A stretch of DNA of 33,158 nt from an uncultured bacterium (lineage in GTDB: Bacteria; Patescibacteriota; Minisyncoccia; Moranbacterales; UBA1568): NCBI GenBank assembly GCA_937864125.1, contig CALMHZ010000083.1, forward strand, positions 1 through 33,158, in the 5' to 3' direction. The position numbers and the translations under genes were made by a program. Below are positions 1 through 8,192 of the stretch, in pieces (the stretch's first letter is position 1; every line of letters begins with the position of its first letter). Below the pieces are notes generated by a model, which had not been told where the DNA came from, did no database searches, and saw only the letters and a list, made by a program, of their open reading frames with translations.

Positions 1-265
1 CCTCGCTTCGCTTCACCGCCTCATAAAAAGCCACGAGCCCGACCAAAAAAAGAAACCCCGACAAAAGCCCGAGGAACATCACCTCTCCGAACTCGAAGAG
101 AAACCCGAATGGCAGGAGAGCCAGCGCGAAAAGACTCACGAGCGAGGTATAAAAAGCATAAAGAAGCGGAGATCCGATCCGCCCATCCGATAAGAGAAAT
201 TTATCGAATACGGATGCAAGCGCATTAAAAAAATATCCGAGGAGTGCGAAGAGTATCCATGTCAT
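1..265 (-). CDS. DMT/EamA-like transporter, N-terminal part (truncated by window edge)
   Basis: Reverse strand reads MTWILFALLGYFFNALASVFDKFLLSDGRIGSPLLYAFYTSLVSLFALALLPFGFLF..., open to the window edge, with hydrophobic helices typical of DMT transporters. Not in the supplied ORF list because it is truncated. Confidence 0.6.
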   Translation of the reverse strand, partial: MTWILFALLGYFFNALASVFDKFLLSDGRIGSPLLYAFYTSLVSLFALALLPFGFLFEFGEVMFLGLLSGFLFLVGLVAFYEAVKRSE

Positions 266-421
266 GCTCTTATCGTACCTTAAAATTACAAAAATGCATA
301 AAATCCTGCACTAGAAAAGGGAACTTATAACCCACTAATTTTTATAAGTTTTTATAACTTCAAATCGGCAGTAAGTTTCGTAGCAAGAACAGCCCATCCG
401 GGTACCTGCAAATGCAGGTCA

Positions 422-2416
422 TCACAACCAAACAAGCGGACCCCCGGTCTGCACCCAGTTCGTGCCATCATAGACAAAACTGTGGGAACCCTTTTGGTTT
501 GCACCACCAACAGCGGGCGCCGCAGCTTTAAACACGGCGTTGTAGGTGATGGTCCAAGAGCCAGTCGCGTTCTGGGTATAATTGAGCGTGAGTCGTTGGC
601 CGGTCTGCGGATTGGTTGGCGCGGCTATGGTGATATTACCGGTTAATGTGCCGATATTGTGGACCTCGGCGATGTTGGCGTCGGGTATAACGGTCGCTGA
701 GTATGAAACGGAAATAGCCCCGCCTGGGCCTTTGTTCTTCAAAGTTCCAAGCGCTGAAACATCACTGCGTAATCCTCCGCAATTATTGACTACAACAGTC
801 GTGTTTGAAGGGGTACCAGCGGCATCCGCTCTGTAGAGTCTAGAATATCCGCTGAGCTCTACAAAAGGCGAAAAAGTTACATTTGAGATGTGTACAATAG
901 TGCCCATAGGAACCGCCGTTAGACCACCTCCACCGCCATATTCGTCGGCAATGACTGCTGTAAAAGTTGCGTGTAACGCTTTTGGGCTCAGAATGGTAAT
1001 ACCAGACAGGCTGTAATTAGTTGCAAGCCCTTGAAAATAGCCAATTGCATAATCTTGTAAGCGTGAGACAACTCCAACATATAGTAGCGACCCGTAGAGA
1101 TCGTTAATATGGATTGTCAGATTTGAAACCTCAAAATTTCTAGCTTGCGAGTAGTCAAATATTCGTAAGTCTGGGGATAATCCTGTCGACACTGTGGCAA
1201 ACACATCAAAATTAGTTACTGATATGTCACCAGACGCCATAAAATTGAAGAAGTGTGTCCAGGCAACTGATGACTGCGTATATGCCTTACAATTATTACA
1301 GCTAAAACTTCCAACAATTGCCATGGGAGAAAACATGTCGGCAGCTGATGCCCGAATAGTGATGTGCTCTAATTCAATAATAACGGCGTTCCCGGTCGGG
1401 TATGTTATCTCATCCCACCCACCGCCATTTTGATTGGAAAATGTTTGATACGAGGCATCGTCACCACGAGATATGTGGATTCCGCCGGAAAACTTCAACC
1501 TACCGTGTGTGACGGCAGCCACCGTTTTGAGCTGCAGCGCCAAGTCGCATTCATTGATGCTGGTAAACTCAACATTGACTGGCACTGTTAGATTAACTGA
1601 TTCCTGCACAACACGATCAAGCAGGAGCACCGTATACATGTTTTCTGTGTACCAATGCAGCGGGGTTGATACACTAATAGTTGCCCCACATCTACGCATC
1701 CCAGACCGGATGCTAACTGCTGATCCCCCAAAGAAGGGATAGAGAATTGGCTCTGTTCCAACGCTGAAGAATATGCGCTTGTCGGAACGCATATTAGGTG
1801 TGCCTATACCACCAGACTTTGTTACGATAGATGTCTTGCTTGTCCATGCGGTAACTGCTGATCCAAAACCTGGGTCAAACCCAGCATCGCCAGAAAATAT
1901 TTCAACAAATTGGGGCAATGATGAAATATAGGTAATAGCTGCTTGTATCGTGGCATATTTCCCCCCAGCCCCTACCGTCAAGACATTCGTTCCGAGCGTC
2001 GCGTGGACGCCTCCTCCCGGATTCTTGAGTCCCGTCACATTCCCCGACCCATCCTTTGCGAATTGGACATCGGGAAGGACGGAGGATTGGGTGACTGCGA
2101 GTCTGAACTGCGTCGTCGTGATGGCCAGGACTTCGATCCTGTCTCCTGCCGTTGCGGTGTAGTTCGCGCTTCCCGGGAGGAGAAGGTTCGTACTGTGGGT
2201 GAAGGAAGGAGTCCCGGTACACAGGAGGGTCCGTTTGGCTCCTGCCTGGGGGGCGGGAGTGAAGCCTGTGATGGTGGCGGTTCCTGAGAGAGGGACCGTG
2301 TTGCCCGTGACGGACCAGATGTCGGGGGTGGAGGCTGAAGGGAGGTCGGAGGCCTTGCTTTCATTGAGCGGGATGCCGTCGAGGAGGACGCGGTGCTTGG
2401 AGAGGCGGAGGGGCAT
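422..2416 (-). CDS. Phage tail-spike/tail-fibre-like protein with right-handed beta-helix core
   Basis: 664 aa, no obvious signal peptide. N-terminal ITGFTPAPQAGAKRTLLCTGTPSFTHSTNLLLPGSANYTATAGDRIEV resembles a domain common in phage tail proteins; then LTVGAGGKYATIQAAITYI, a typical start of a pectate-lyase-like beta-helix; C-terminal SHSFVYDGTNWVQTGGPLVWL. Confidence 0.7.
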   Translation of the reverse strand: MPLRLSKHRVLLDGIPLNESKASDLPSASTPDIWSVTGNTVPLSGTATITGFTPAPQAGAKRTLLCTGTPSFTHSTNLLLPGSANYTATAGDRIEVLAITTTQFRLAVTQSSVLPDVQFAKDGSGNVTGLKNPGGGVHATLGTNVLTVGAGGKYATIQAAITYISSLPQFVEIFSGDAGFDPGFGSAVTAWTSKTSIVTKSGGIGTPNMRSDKRIFFSVGTEPILYPFFGGSAVSIRSGMRRCGATISVSTPLHWYTENMYTVLLLDRVVQESVNLTVPVNVEFTSINECDLALQLKTVAAVTHGRLKFSGGIHISRGDDASYQTFSNQNGGGWDEITYPTGNAVIIELEHITIRASAADMFSPMAIVGSFSCNNCKAYTQSSVAWTHFFNFMASGDISVTNFDVFATVSTGLSPDLRIFDYSQARNFEVSNLTIHINDLYGSLLYVGVVSRLQDYAIGYFQGLATNYSLSGITILSPKALHATFTAVIADEYGGGGGLTAVPMGTIVHISNVTFSPFVELSGYSRLYRADAAGTPSNTTVVVNNCGGLRSDVSALGTLKNKGPGGAISVSYSATVIPDANIAEVHNIGTLTGNITIAAPTNPQTGQRLTLNYTQNATGSWTITYNAVFKAAAPAVGGANQKGSHSFVYDGTNWVQTGGPLVWL

Positions 2417-2434
2417 GGGGGTTGATGTTAGTGA

Positions 2435-2443
2435 GGGTTATGG
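2435..2443 (-). promoter_or_regulatory. Extended -10 promoter (TGCTATACT on minus strand) for the tail-spike-like gene
   Basis: Minus strand ...TTTCCTGCTATACTCCCACC... about 20-30 nt upstream of the ATG at 2416; no strong -35. Coordinates approximate. Confidence 0.4.
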
Positions 2444-2490
2444 TGGGAGTATAGCAGGAAAGTGTGGGGAAGAGAAGTGAAAGAAAAGAA

Positions 2491-2516
2491 AAAAGACTCA
2501 CAGGAAATGAGTCTCT
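2491..2516 (-). terminator. Intrinsic terminator after the 2545-3324 gene
   Basis: GACTCA(caggaaa)TGAGTC flanked by an A-run on the + strand, which is a T-run on the minus strand. Confidence 0.7.
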
Positions 2517-2544
2517 TTCAGTACCCGAGCCTTCTTTCTTAGAC

Positions 2545-3324
2545 TTAGAGCTTTACGATCTTCTTGTAATACAGATCGACATCGGCGATCCACTTCCTCA
2601 CGCTCTCCGGGCTGTGCGCGGCGCAGCTTGATCCGCATTTCCAGATGATCATGCTGCTCGGACTGCTGGTTTTTCGCATATTCACAAGTTCAGTGAGGCG
2701 ATCGCCAACCACGCTCACCGCTTCCTCGGGAGAGCCGAAACACGCATGCCCCATGGCTGTCCCTCTGGTTCCTGCCGATTTGTATCCCCAGTAGTTGAAG
2801 CAATCGCTCCCCGACGCATCGACCGGCACATGTTCGCCCCAGCTCGACTCTTTTTTCGCGATACCGATCAAGAGTCCGGCGACTTCCCGATCATAGTTTG
2901 CGATAAAGGGCGACATCGCCTCTATCGGTGTCCCGGCCACCATCGTTCGTATTTCTTGTTCGAGGTCGCTTGCATTATCTGAAACGACAACCTTCTCTGT
3001 CTGCACGGACTCGGAACATTCCGATGACATGCCCGACTGACGAGCCTCAGTCGAGGCGGTGAGCGAGTCCACCAATTCCTGCTCGAGCAACACGCCGCAA
3101 AGCGCTTTCTTGGTATCAAGGGACGGACTCACGATGGACGCCTCCTCGCTTCTTTCTCGTAAGGGAGGCGCGAGAGCGAACACTGAAGCCGTCAAAGAAA
3201 AAAGCATTCCCGAAACAAAAACCGCTCGGCGCAAAGAACGCGCGAGGGGCGTGCCACCAAGCAATTTTTTCCGTTTATGATCGTCTCCGTCGGCAAGCGA
3301 TACTGCTGATTCCGTTTCCGGCAT
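2545..3324 (-). CDS. Membrane-anchored Cys-rich GH73/glucosaminidase-like hydrolase, paralog A
   Basis: N-terminal hydrophobic anchor; IAKKESSWG...DCFNYWGY...CFGS...AVSVVGDRL...WKCGSSCAAHS. Shares the domain with 3490-4572 and 32333-32956. Confidence 0.6.
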   Translation of the reverse strand: MPETESAVSLADGDDHKRKKLLGGTPLARSLRRAVFVSGMLFSLTASVFALAPPLRERSEEASIVSPSLDTKKALCGVLLEQELVDSLTASTEARQSGMSSECSESVQTEKVVVSDNASDLEQEIRTMVAGTPIEAMSPFIANYDREVAGLLIGIAKKESSWGEHVPVDASGSDCFNYWGYKSAGTRGTAMGHACFGSPEEAVSVVGDRLTELVNMRKTSSPSSMIIWKCGSSCAAHSPESVRKWIADVDLYYKKIVKL

Positions 3325-3489
3325 AGGTATTCATTAAGGCTTTTCATCGCTCAAATGCGTTGAGGATGCAAGCTTCATTCTATCTTATTTTCACCAAGCC
3401 GTCAAAGGATATTTCCATATTTCGCTTATAACAAAGCAAAAAGACAGCATTTCTCTGTCCGTTTCCCTCTTTCCCTGATCCCCCCGAGG

Positions 3490-4572
3490 CTATTCGACCC
3501 CTTCGAGATTCAGCTTCTTGTAATAGAGATCGACATCGGCGATCCACTTCCTCACACTCTCCGAGCTGTGCGCGGCGCAGCTTGATCCGCATTTCCATAA
3601 AATAAGATCGGCGGGGGTGGTAAGATCATATTTTTTTATGAGCGTATCAAGACGCTTCCCCACGGTTGCCACGGCATCTTTGCGGCTATTGAAACAGGTA
3701 TGTCCCCCCGTACCCATCATTTTCCGTATACCGCGATAGCCCCAATAATTGAAACAGTCCTGCCCCTCCAGTACGGGAACCCGTCTTCCCCAATTGCTCT
3801 CTTTTTTTGCGATGGCGATAAGGAACATCGCTACGCTCCGATCCTGTTCCAGAATTTCCGGAATCATGCTCTCGATAGGATACCCTTTCACCATCGTTCG
3901 GACACGATTCTCAAATTCTTTCTTGTTCGGGTCCTCGATGCCAAGATCGGACAGGATGGCTTCGGTATCGAGATTTTTTGTGGATTCTTCTGATATATCG
4001 GCGCCCTTCGTGTCGGAAACAGGCCTCTCCACATACACGATGCGCGCCTCCTCCGCCTGCACTCGTCCTCCGAAAGAATGTTCCAAAAACAAGGCGGACA
4101 CGACTCCAAGGGTCATCGCTCCGACCAAGGGAATATAAGCGGCGCGGGCGGGAGAAAGCCCCAGACGAAATCCTGACAACCCGGAGGCGATATTGTTTCC
4201 CAGTCCAAGGAAATATGCCTCCACGGAAGCCGCCATTTCTTTGGTCGGCTGCGCGAAGACTATCTTGCGCGTAAGAGGCGTTGAGGGAGCACTATATCCA
4301 AATTTTCGCAGTCCGTCGACGGTGCGGATCGAGCATGAAGAAAGAGGTCTTTCCCCAAGTACGGCCAAAGCATGCGTCGGATAGAGAAAAGCGTCTTCGG
4401 CAAACACGGTCACGCGCGACCGCCTGCCCCGCGAAAAAATAGTCGCGGAAAATTCCCTCGTTTGCGTATGCGCGATATTCTCTTGTGGTTCTTGGTTTGC
4501 CCTGATCCTGGGAATCATGCCGTCGACGCGGGGCGCTTGACGATTCTTTTCAGGAAGCACGCCTATACGCAT
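3490..4572 (-). CDS. Membrane-anchored Cys-rich GH73/glucosaminidase-like hydrolase, paralog B
   Basis: IAKKESNWGRRVP...DCFNYWGYRG...CFNS...AVATVGKRL...WKCGSSCAAHS with a central TM helix (IPLVGAMTLGVVSALFL). Start placed at MRIGVLPEK; ORF open to 4641. Confidence 0.6.
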   Translation of the reverse strand: MRIGVLPEKNRQAPRVDGMIPRIRANQEPQENIAHTQTREFSATIFSRGRRSRVTVFAEDAFLYPTHALAVLGERPLSSCSIRTVDGLRKFGYSAPSTPLTRKIVFAQPTKEMAASVEAYFLGLGNNIASGLSGFRLGLSPARAAYIPLVGAMTLGVVSALFLEHSFGGRVQAEEARIVYVERPVSDTKGADISEESTKNLDTEAILSDLGIEDPNKKEFENRVRTMVKGYPIESMIPEILEQDRSVAMFLIAIAKKESNWGRRVPVLEGQDCFNYWGYRGIRKMMGTGGHTCFNSRKDAVATVGKRLDTLIKKYDLTTPADLILWKCGSSCAAHSSESVRKWIADVDLYYKKLNLEGVE

Positions 4573-4642
4573 AGAATGTTCTTTGTTTTTTACTTCTTTT
4601 CCCCCGCAATCCCGCAAGGTCCTCTTGTTGAAATATTGCAAG

Positions 4643-5518
4643 TCAAGCGTTTTTTTCGAGGGAGCTCATGAACGTTCTCTTCAAATGCATCATACCATTT
4701 TTTCGAGAAAATATCCACAGAAAAAGTCCGATCGATGCGGCGATCATGCCAAGCGAAAGCACCTGGCCCATGCTCAGTGCCTCGATACCGCTTGATACTC
4801 CCGGATCCCTCTCTCGCACGAACTCGATCGAAAAACGGAAGATTCCATACAAAAGAAGAAAGAGTCCTGCGAGTACGCCCTCAGGAAATGCTTTTTTCCG
4901 CAGAGAATAGAGGATAAGAAACAACAACAGCCCTTCCGCGCCCGCTTCATAGAGCTGGGATGGATGCCGTAATACCGTTTCAGAAGGAGCATACACGCCC
5001 CAGGGCACATCGGTCACCCGACCGAAAAGCTCGAGGTTCACGAAATTTCCGATTCGCCCGAAAAAAAGAGCGACAGGCGCCACCACGACCACGAAGTCAA
5101 GCAACGGGAGAAGTTTGATTTTTTCTCTCCGAGCAATCATTCCTAGACCGAGAAACGCCCCAAGAAGGGCTCCATGGAAGCTCATCCCTCGTATCCCTAC
5201 GAACGCTCCGCTTTCGGAGAAGGGGCTCACGAGAAGGGAAGGGCGCGAAAGAAGCGATTGATCATAAAAAACTGCGTATCCAAGCCTTCCGCCGATAATA
5301 GCTGAGGTCAGACTGACAAGCGCTATGTCCCAGAGCACTTGTTTGCCAAGAATAATTTCTTTTTTTGCCACCCGAGAAAAAAGAATTCCCACGGCCACCG
5401 CCCATCCCAGAAGAAAAAACACCGCATACCAATACAAAGAAAAGGAGCCTATCGAAAACACGACGGGATCGATATTTTCCGGAACATGCTGCCAAAAAGA
5501 AGCTACCGAAAAGATCAT
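4643..5518 (-). CDS. lgt: Prolipoprotein diacylglyceryl transferase
   Basis: GGRLGYAVFYD, MSFHGALLGAFLG, FGRIGNFVNLELFGRVTDVPWG, HPSQLYEA are Lgt signature stretches. Confidence 0.93.
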   Translation of the reverse strand: MIFSVASFWQHVPENIDPVVFSIGSFSLYWYAVFFLLGWAVAVGILFSRVAKKEIILGKQVLWDIALVSLTSAIIGGRLGYAVFYDQSLLSRPSLLVSPFSESGAFVGIRGMSFHGALLGAFLGLGMIARREKIKLLPLLDFVVVVAPVALFFGRIGNFVNLELFGRVTDVPWGVYAPSETVLRHPSQLYEAGAEGLLLFLILYSLRKKAFPEGVLAGLFLLLYGIFRFSIEFVRERDPGVSSGIEALSMGQVLSLGMIAASIGLFLWIFSRKNGMMHLKRTFMSSLEKNA

Positions 5519-5573
5519 AGCAAGGAAAATGGGAAAATCCGCTGATCAAGAAAGAATCGGGGTAATCGATCGA

Positions 5574-6620
5574 TCACACTTTGCCGTTGTGGTTGCACTG
5601 CTTCAGTTCCACGGCATACTCTGACGAATAAATATCCGCGAGCGCCATGAAAAGAGATACGACGATAGGCCCGATAAGAAATCCGGAAATCCCGAACAGC
5701 GAGATGCCGCCGAGCGTTGCGAAAAAAACTAAAAGCGGATGCATTTCCGTATCGCGCCCGACAAGCTTCGGACGGAGGATATTGTCTATGGTCGATATGA
5801 CCCCGATACCGAACAGGATAAGGAATACTCCTTCCCATATATTCCCGGTAAGAAGCAGGATGATGCTTGCAGGTAGCCACACGATTCCTGCGCCCACAAG
5901 CGGAATGAGCGAGAGGAGCGCCATGAAAATACCCCAAATGATAGGCGAGGGCACTCCGACGATGAAAAAGGCTATACCGCCGAGAAGCCCTTGGATCAGC
6001 CCCACGATCAAAGTACCCTTGAGCGTCGCCCGACTGATGGAGATGAATTTCTGGAACAAAAGCCTCTCATGCTCATCGCGAAGCGGGGAAAGACGCATAA
6101 GATACCCCACGGCCCGTTTCCCATCGATAAGGAAATAAAAGAGGGAAAAGAATACGACGAACAACCAGAGGACGAACGCGGCGACGCTCTGATAAGCCGC
6201 CCCAAGAAACCCGATGAGCCCCTTCCCTATTTCCTGAAAAGATCCGGAGATTTCTTGCGCTCCCCGAACATCGATATTCAGAAAAGGCACCGATTCAAGA
6301 AGAACTATCCCCTTCTCCAGCATGCCGGCGCTTTGGTTCGAGTGATAGAAATTATTCGCCTCGTTGAGGGCCAAGCTGAATACTACGGATACGGGAAGAA
6401 TAACGAGAAGGATGGCGAAAATACAGGTGATCACGGACGCCCAGATTTCGCTTCCGTGAAAAAATCTTTTCAAAAACGCGTACGGCCGAGCAAAAAGGAC
6501 AGCGAGAATTGCCGCAACCAAAATGGCCGTCAAAAAAGGCTGGAATATAAGGAACATCCCCACGCTTGCGAGCGCCAAGAGACCGAGAAAAAAATAGGTA
6601 TTAAGATTCGTGAAGGCCAT
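5574..6620 (-). CDS. AI-2E family transporter (PerM-like)
   Basis: FFLIDGKRAVGYLMRLSP, GTLIVGLIQGLLGGIAFFIVGVPSPIIWGIFMALLSLIPLVGAGIVWLPA, IDNILRPKLVGRDTEMHPLLVFFATLGG. Confidence 0.9.
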   Translation of the reverse strand: MAFTNLNTYFFLGLLALASVGMFLIFQPFLTAILVAAILAVLFARPYAFLKRFFHGSEIWASVITCIFAILLVILPVSVVFSLALNEANNFYHSNQSAGMLEKGIVLLESVPFLNIDVRGAQEISGSFQEIGKGLIGFLGAAYQSVAAFVLWLFVVFFSLFYFLIDGKRAVGYLMRLSPLRDEHERLLFQKFISISRATLKGTLIVGLIQGLLGGIAFFIVGVPSPIIWGIFMALLSLIPLVGAGIVWLPASIILLLTGNIWEGVFLILFGIGVISTIDNILRPKLVGRDTEMHPLLVFFATLGGISLFGISGFLIGPIVVSLFMALADIYSSEYAVELKQCNHNGKV

Positions 6621-6709
6621 ACTCTCTCAGTAAAAAAACATCTTTCCTCTTCAGGGTAGCGGAAATCAGCAAGAAAAGCAACGAGTTCCGGCATACACCC
6701 GCATGCCTC

Positions 6710-7714
6710 CTAGTCCTCGTGAGCCGCCTCCCATGTTTTTGCTTCCGCGGGAGAGAAGGTCTGAAAAGCCGCTTCTCCCATAAGGATCTGCGCGCGAACA
6801 AAAAGCGTCGGCGATCCCTTTACACGCGATTTCTTATACGGCGGACGCACTGAAAGCTCGAGCCCGTACTTTACTCGGAACCAGGATTTTATACCGGCGC
6901 GGGTATTATGCGACGATGGCACGATAAACGGCTCGTAGCTTGCCTCGGAAGACGAATAATACTTTTTGTGATTCTCATGCAGGAACAGCAATACTCTGGC
7001 CTCTCGATAATCGATTTTTTGTCCGATCCCCCCATACATACTCTCTTTCGCCGCCTTGGCCCGTTCTTCTTGTTTCCCTCCCTGAGAAAAATACACGCAC
7101 CGGGAAGCAAGCGGGCATATGCCGCACTTCGGCCGCGCGACGCAGATAGCGCTCCCGAAATCCATGAGCGCCGCGTTCATGATCTTGGCTTTCACGGAGA
7201 AGAAATCATTGAATTTTTTGACCGGAATATCGGCATTCTTCGCTCCATAAAAAAACCGTCCGACCACCCGGCGAAGATTGGTATCCCAAGCGAGGACTTC
7301 CTCTCCATACGCGAAGCTCGCGATAGCCGCTGCCGTATACGGACCCACACCGGGGAGTGTTTGTAGCTTCGATACCTCTTTCGGAAATATTCCTTGATGT
7401 TGCATGGTGATAATTTCTGCCGTTTTGAGCATATTCCTTCCGCGCGAATAATACCCGAGCCCCTGATAGTAAGGCAGAAACTCCTCGAAACTTGTCCCCG
7501 AGAGCGTCTCCACATTCGGGAAACGATCAAGAAATTTCTCATAATACCCGATGACGCGAGACACTTGCGTCTGCTGGAGCATGATTTCCGACACCCACAC
7601 CTCATACGCGGTTACCCCCTTTTTTCTCCAAGGCAGGCGCTCACGACCGGCTTTTGAAAAAAAATCAAAGATGCGTTTCTCAAAAAAATCGATTTTCTCT
7701 TTTCGTATTGACAT
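6710..7714 (-). CDS. mutY: A/G-specific adenine glycosylase
   Basis: LPWRKKGVTAYEVWVSEIMLQQTQV, LPGVGPYTAAAIASFAYG, Fe-S loop ICVARPKCGICPLASRC. Confidence 0.9.
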   Translation of the reverse strand: MSIRKEKIDFFEKRIFDFFSKAGRERLPWRKKGVTAYEVWVSEIMLQQTQVSRVIGYYEKFLDRFPNVETLSGTSFEEFLPYYQGLGYYSRGRNMLKTAEIITMQHQGIFPKEVSKLQTLPGVGPYTAAAIASFAYGEEVLAWDTNLRRVVGRFFYGAKNADIPVKKFNDFFSVKAKIMNAALMDFGSAICVARPKCGICPLASRCVYFSQGGKQEERAKAAKESMYGGIGQKIDYREARVLLFLHENHKKYYSSSEASYEPFIVPSSHNTRAGIKSWFRVKYGLELSVRPPYKKSRVKGSPTLFVRAQILMGEAAFQTFSPAEAKTWEAAHED

Positions 7715-7736
7715 AGAACGGCTTGTTTCTTATACT
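7708..7736 (+). promoter_or_regulatory. Near-consensus sigma70 promoter for the 92-aa ORF
   Basis: TTGACA (7708-7713), 17-nt spacer, TATACT (7731-7736); the -35 overlaps the divergent mutY start codon (7712-7714). Confidence 0.8.
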
Positions 7737-7829
7737 ACCCTCTCTTTCAAAAAAAGAGAATTTCCTTTACAACCAACCGGGGGTATCATGGGTTGCCCCA
7801 TCTTCCTATCAAAACCACAGGAGCGAATC

Positions 7830-8108
7830 ATGTCGACACCATCTTTGCCGCAAACAATACTCATCTACTCGAATATTGGCGAGTTTTCACTCAAAAAACA
7901 CTACTCGCTCTCTCCTTCGTTCGAGATGCTTCCTCTAAAGGGAGACGGGGTCATTCCGAGAAAGACCCTCATTTACATTCTCTCCTCCAAAAGGCAGGCG
8001 GTTCCCGGATCAAGTTCCCCCGTTGTCGCCAAGGTGGAAATTGTCGAGGAAGGTCCCGATGGCGTAAGCACGCTTCGCCTTCTCGAGCCGCCCCACCTCA
8101 AATCATGA
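7830..8108 (+). CDS. Small hypothetical protein (92 aa)
   Basis: ATG 7830 preceded by AGGAG; MSTPSLPQTILIYSNIGEFSLKKHYSLSPS...; bounded by a consensus promoter and an intrinsic terminator. Confidence 0.7.
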   Translation: MSTPSLPQTILIYSNIGEFSLKKHYSLSPSFEMLPLKGDGVIPRKTLIYILSSKRQAVPGSSSPVVAKVEIVEEGPDGVSTLRLLEPPHLKS

Positions 8109-8128
8109 CACCGAGCCCTCACTACGGC

Positions 8129-8158
8129 CGGCGGACAGCATTCCGTCGGTTTTTTTTA
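8129..8158 (+). terminator. Intrinsic terminator after the 92-aa ORF
   Basis: CCGGCGGA(cagcat)TCCGTCGG followed by TTTTTTTT. Confidence 0.85.
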
Positions 8159-8192
8159 TTTCCCTCTTTCCCGATGAAACAAGTAAGAAAAA

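Noticed and set aside
2-17. CTCGCTTCGCTTC at the left edge as a fourth element copy
   Set aside because: It lies inside the transporter coding sequence (EAVKRSE), lacks TGGCAATAAA and the hairpin; similarity is probably chance.
422-2416. Diversity-generating retroelement target (variable phage-like gene with hairpin after the stop)
   Set aside because: No reverse transcriptase, accessory gene or template repeat is visible in the window, and the protein C-terminus is not an obvious C-type lectin domain. Kept only as something to check genome-wide.
5647-6138. ORFs opposite the AI-2E transporter (5647-6138, 5991-6659)
   Set aside because: Antisense to a strongly supported membrane protein gene; no independent promoter or domain.
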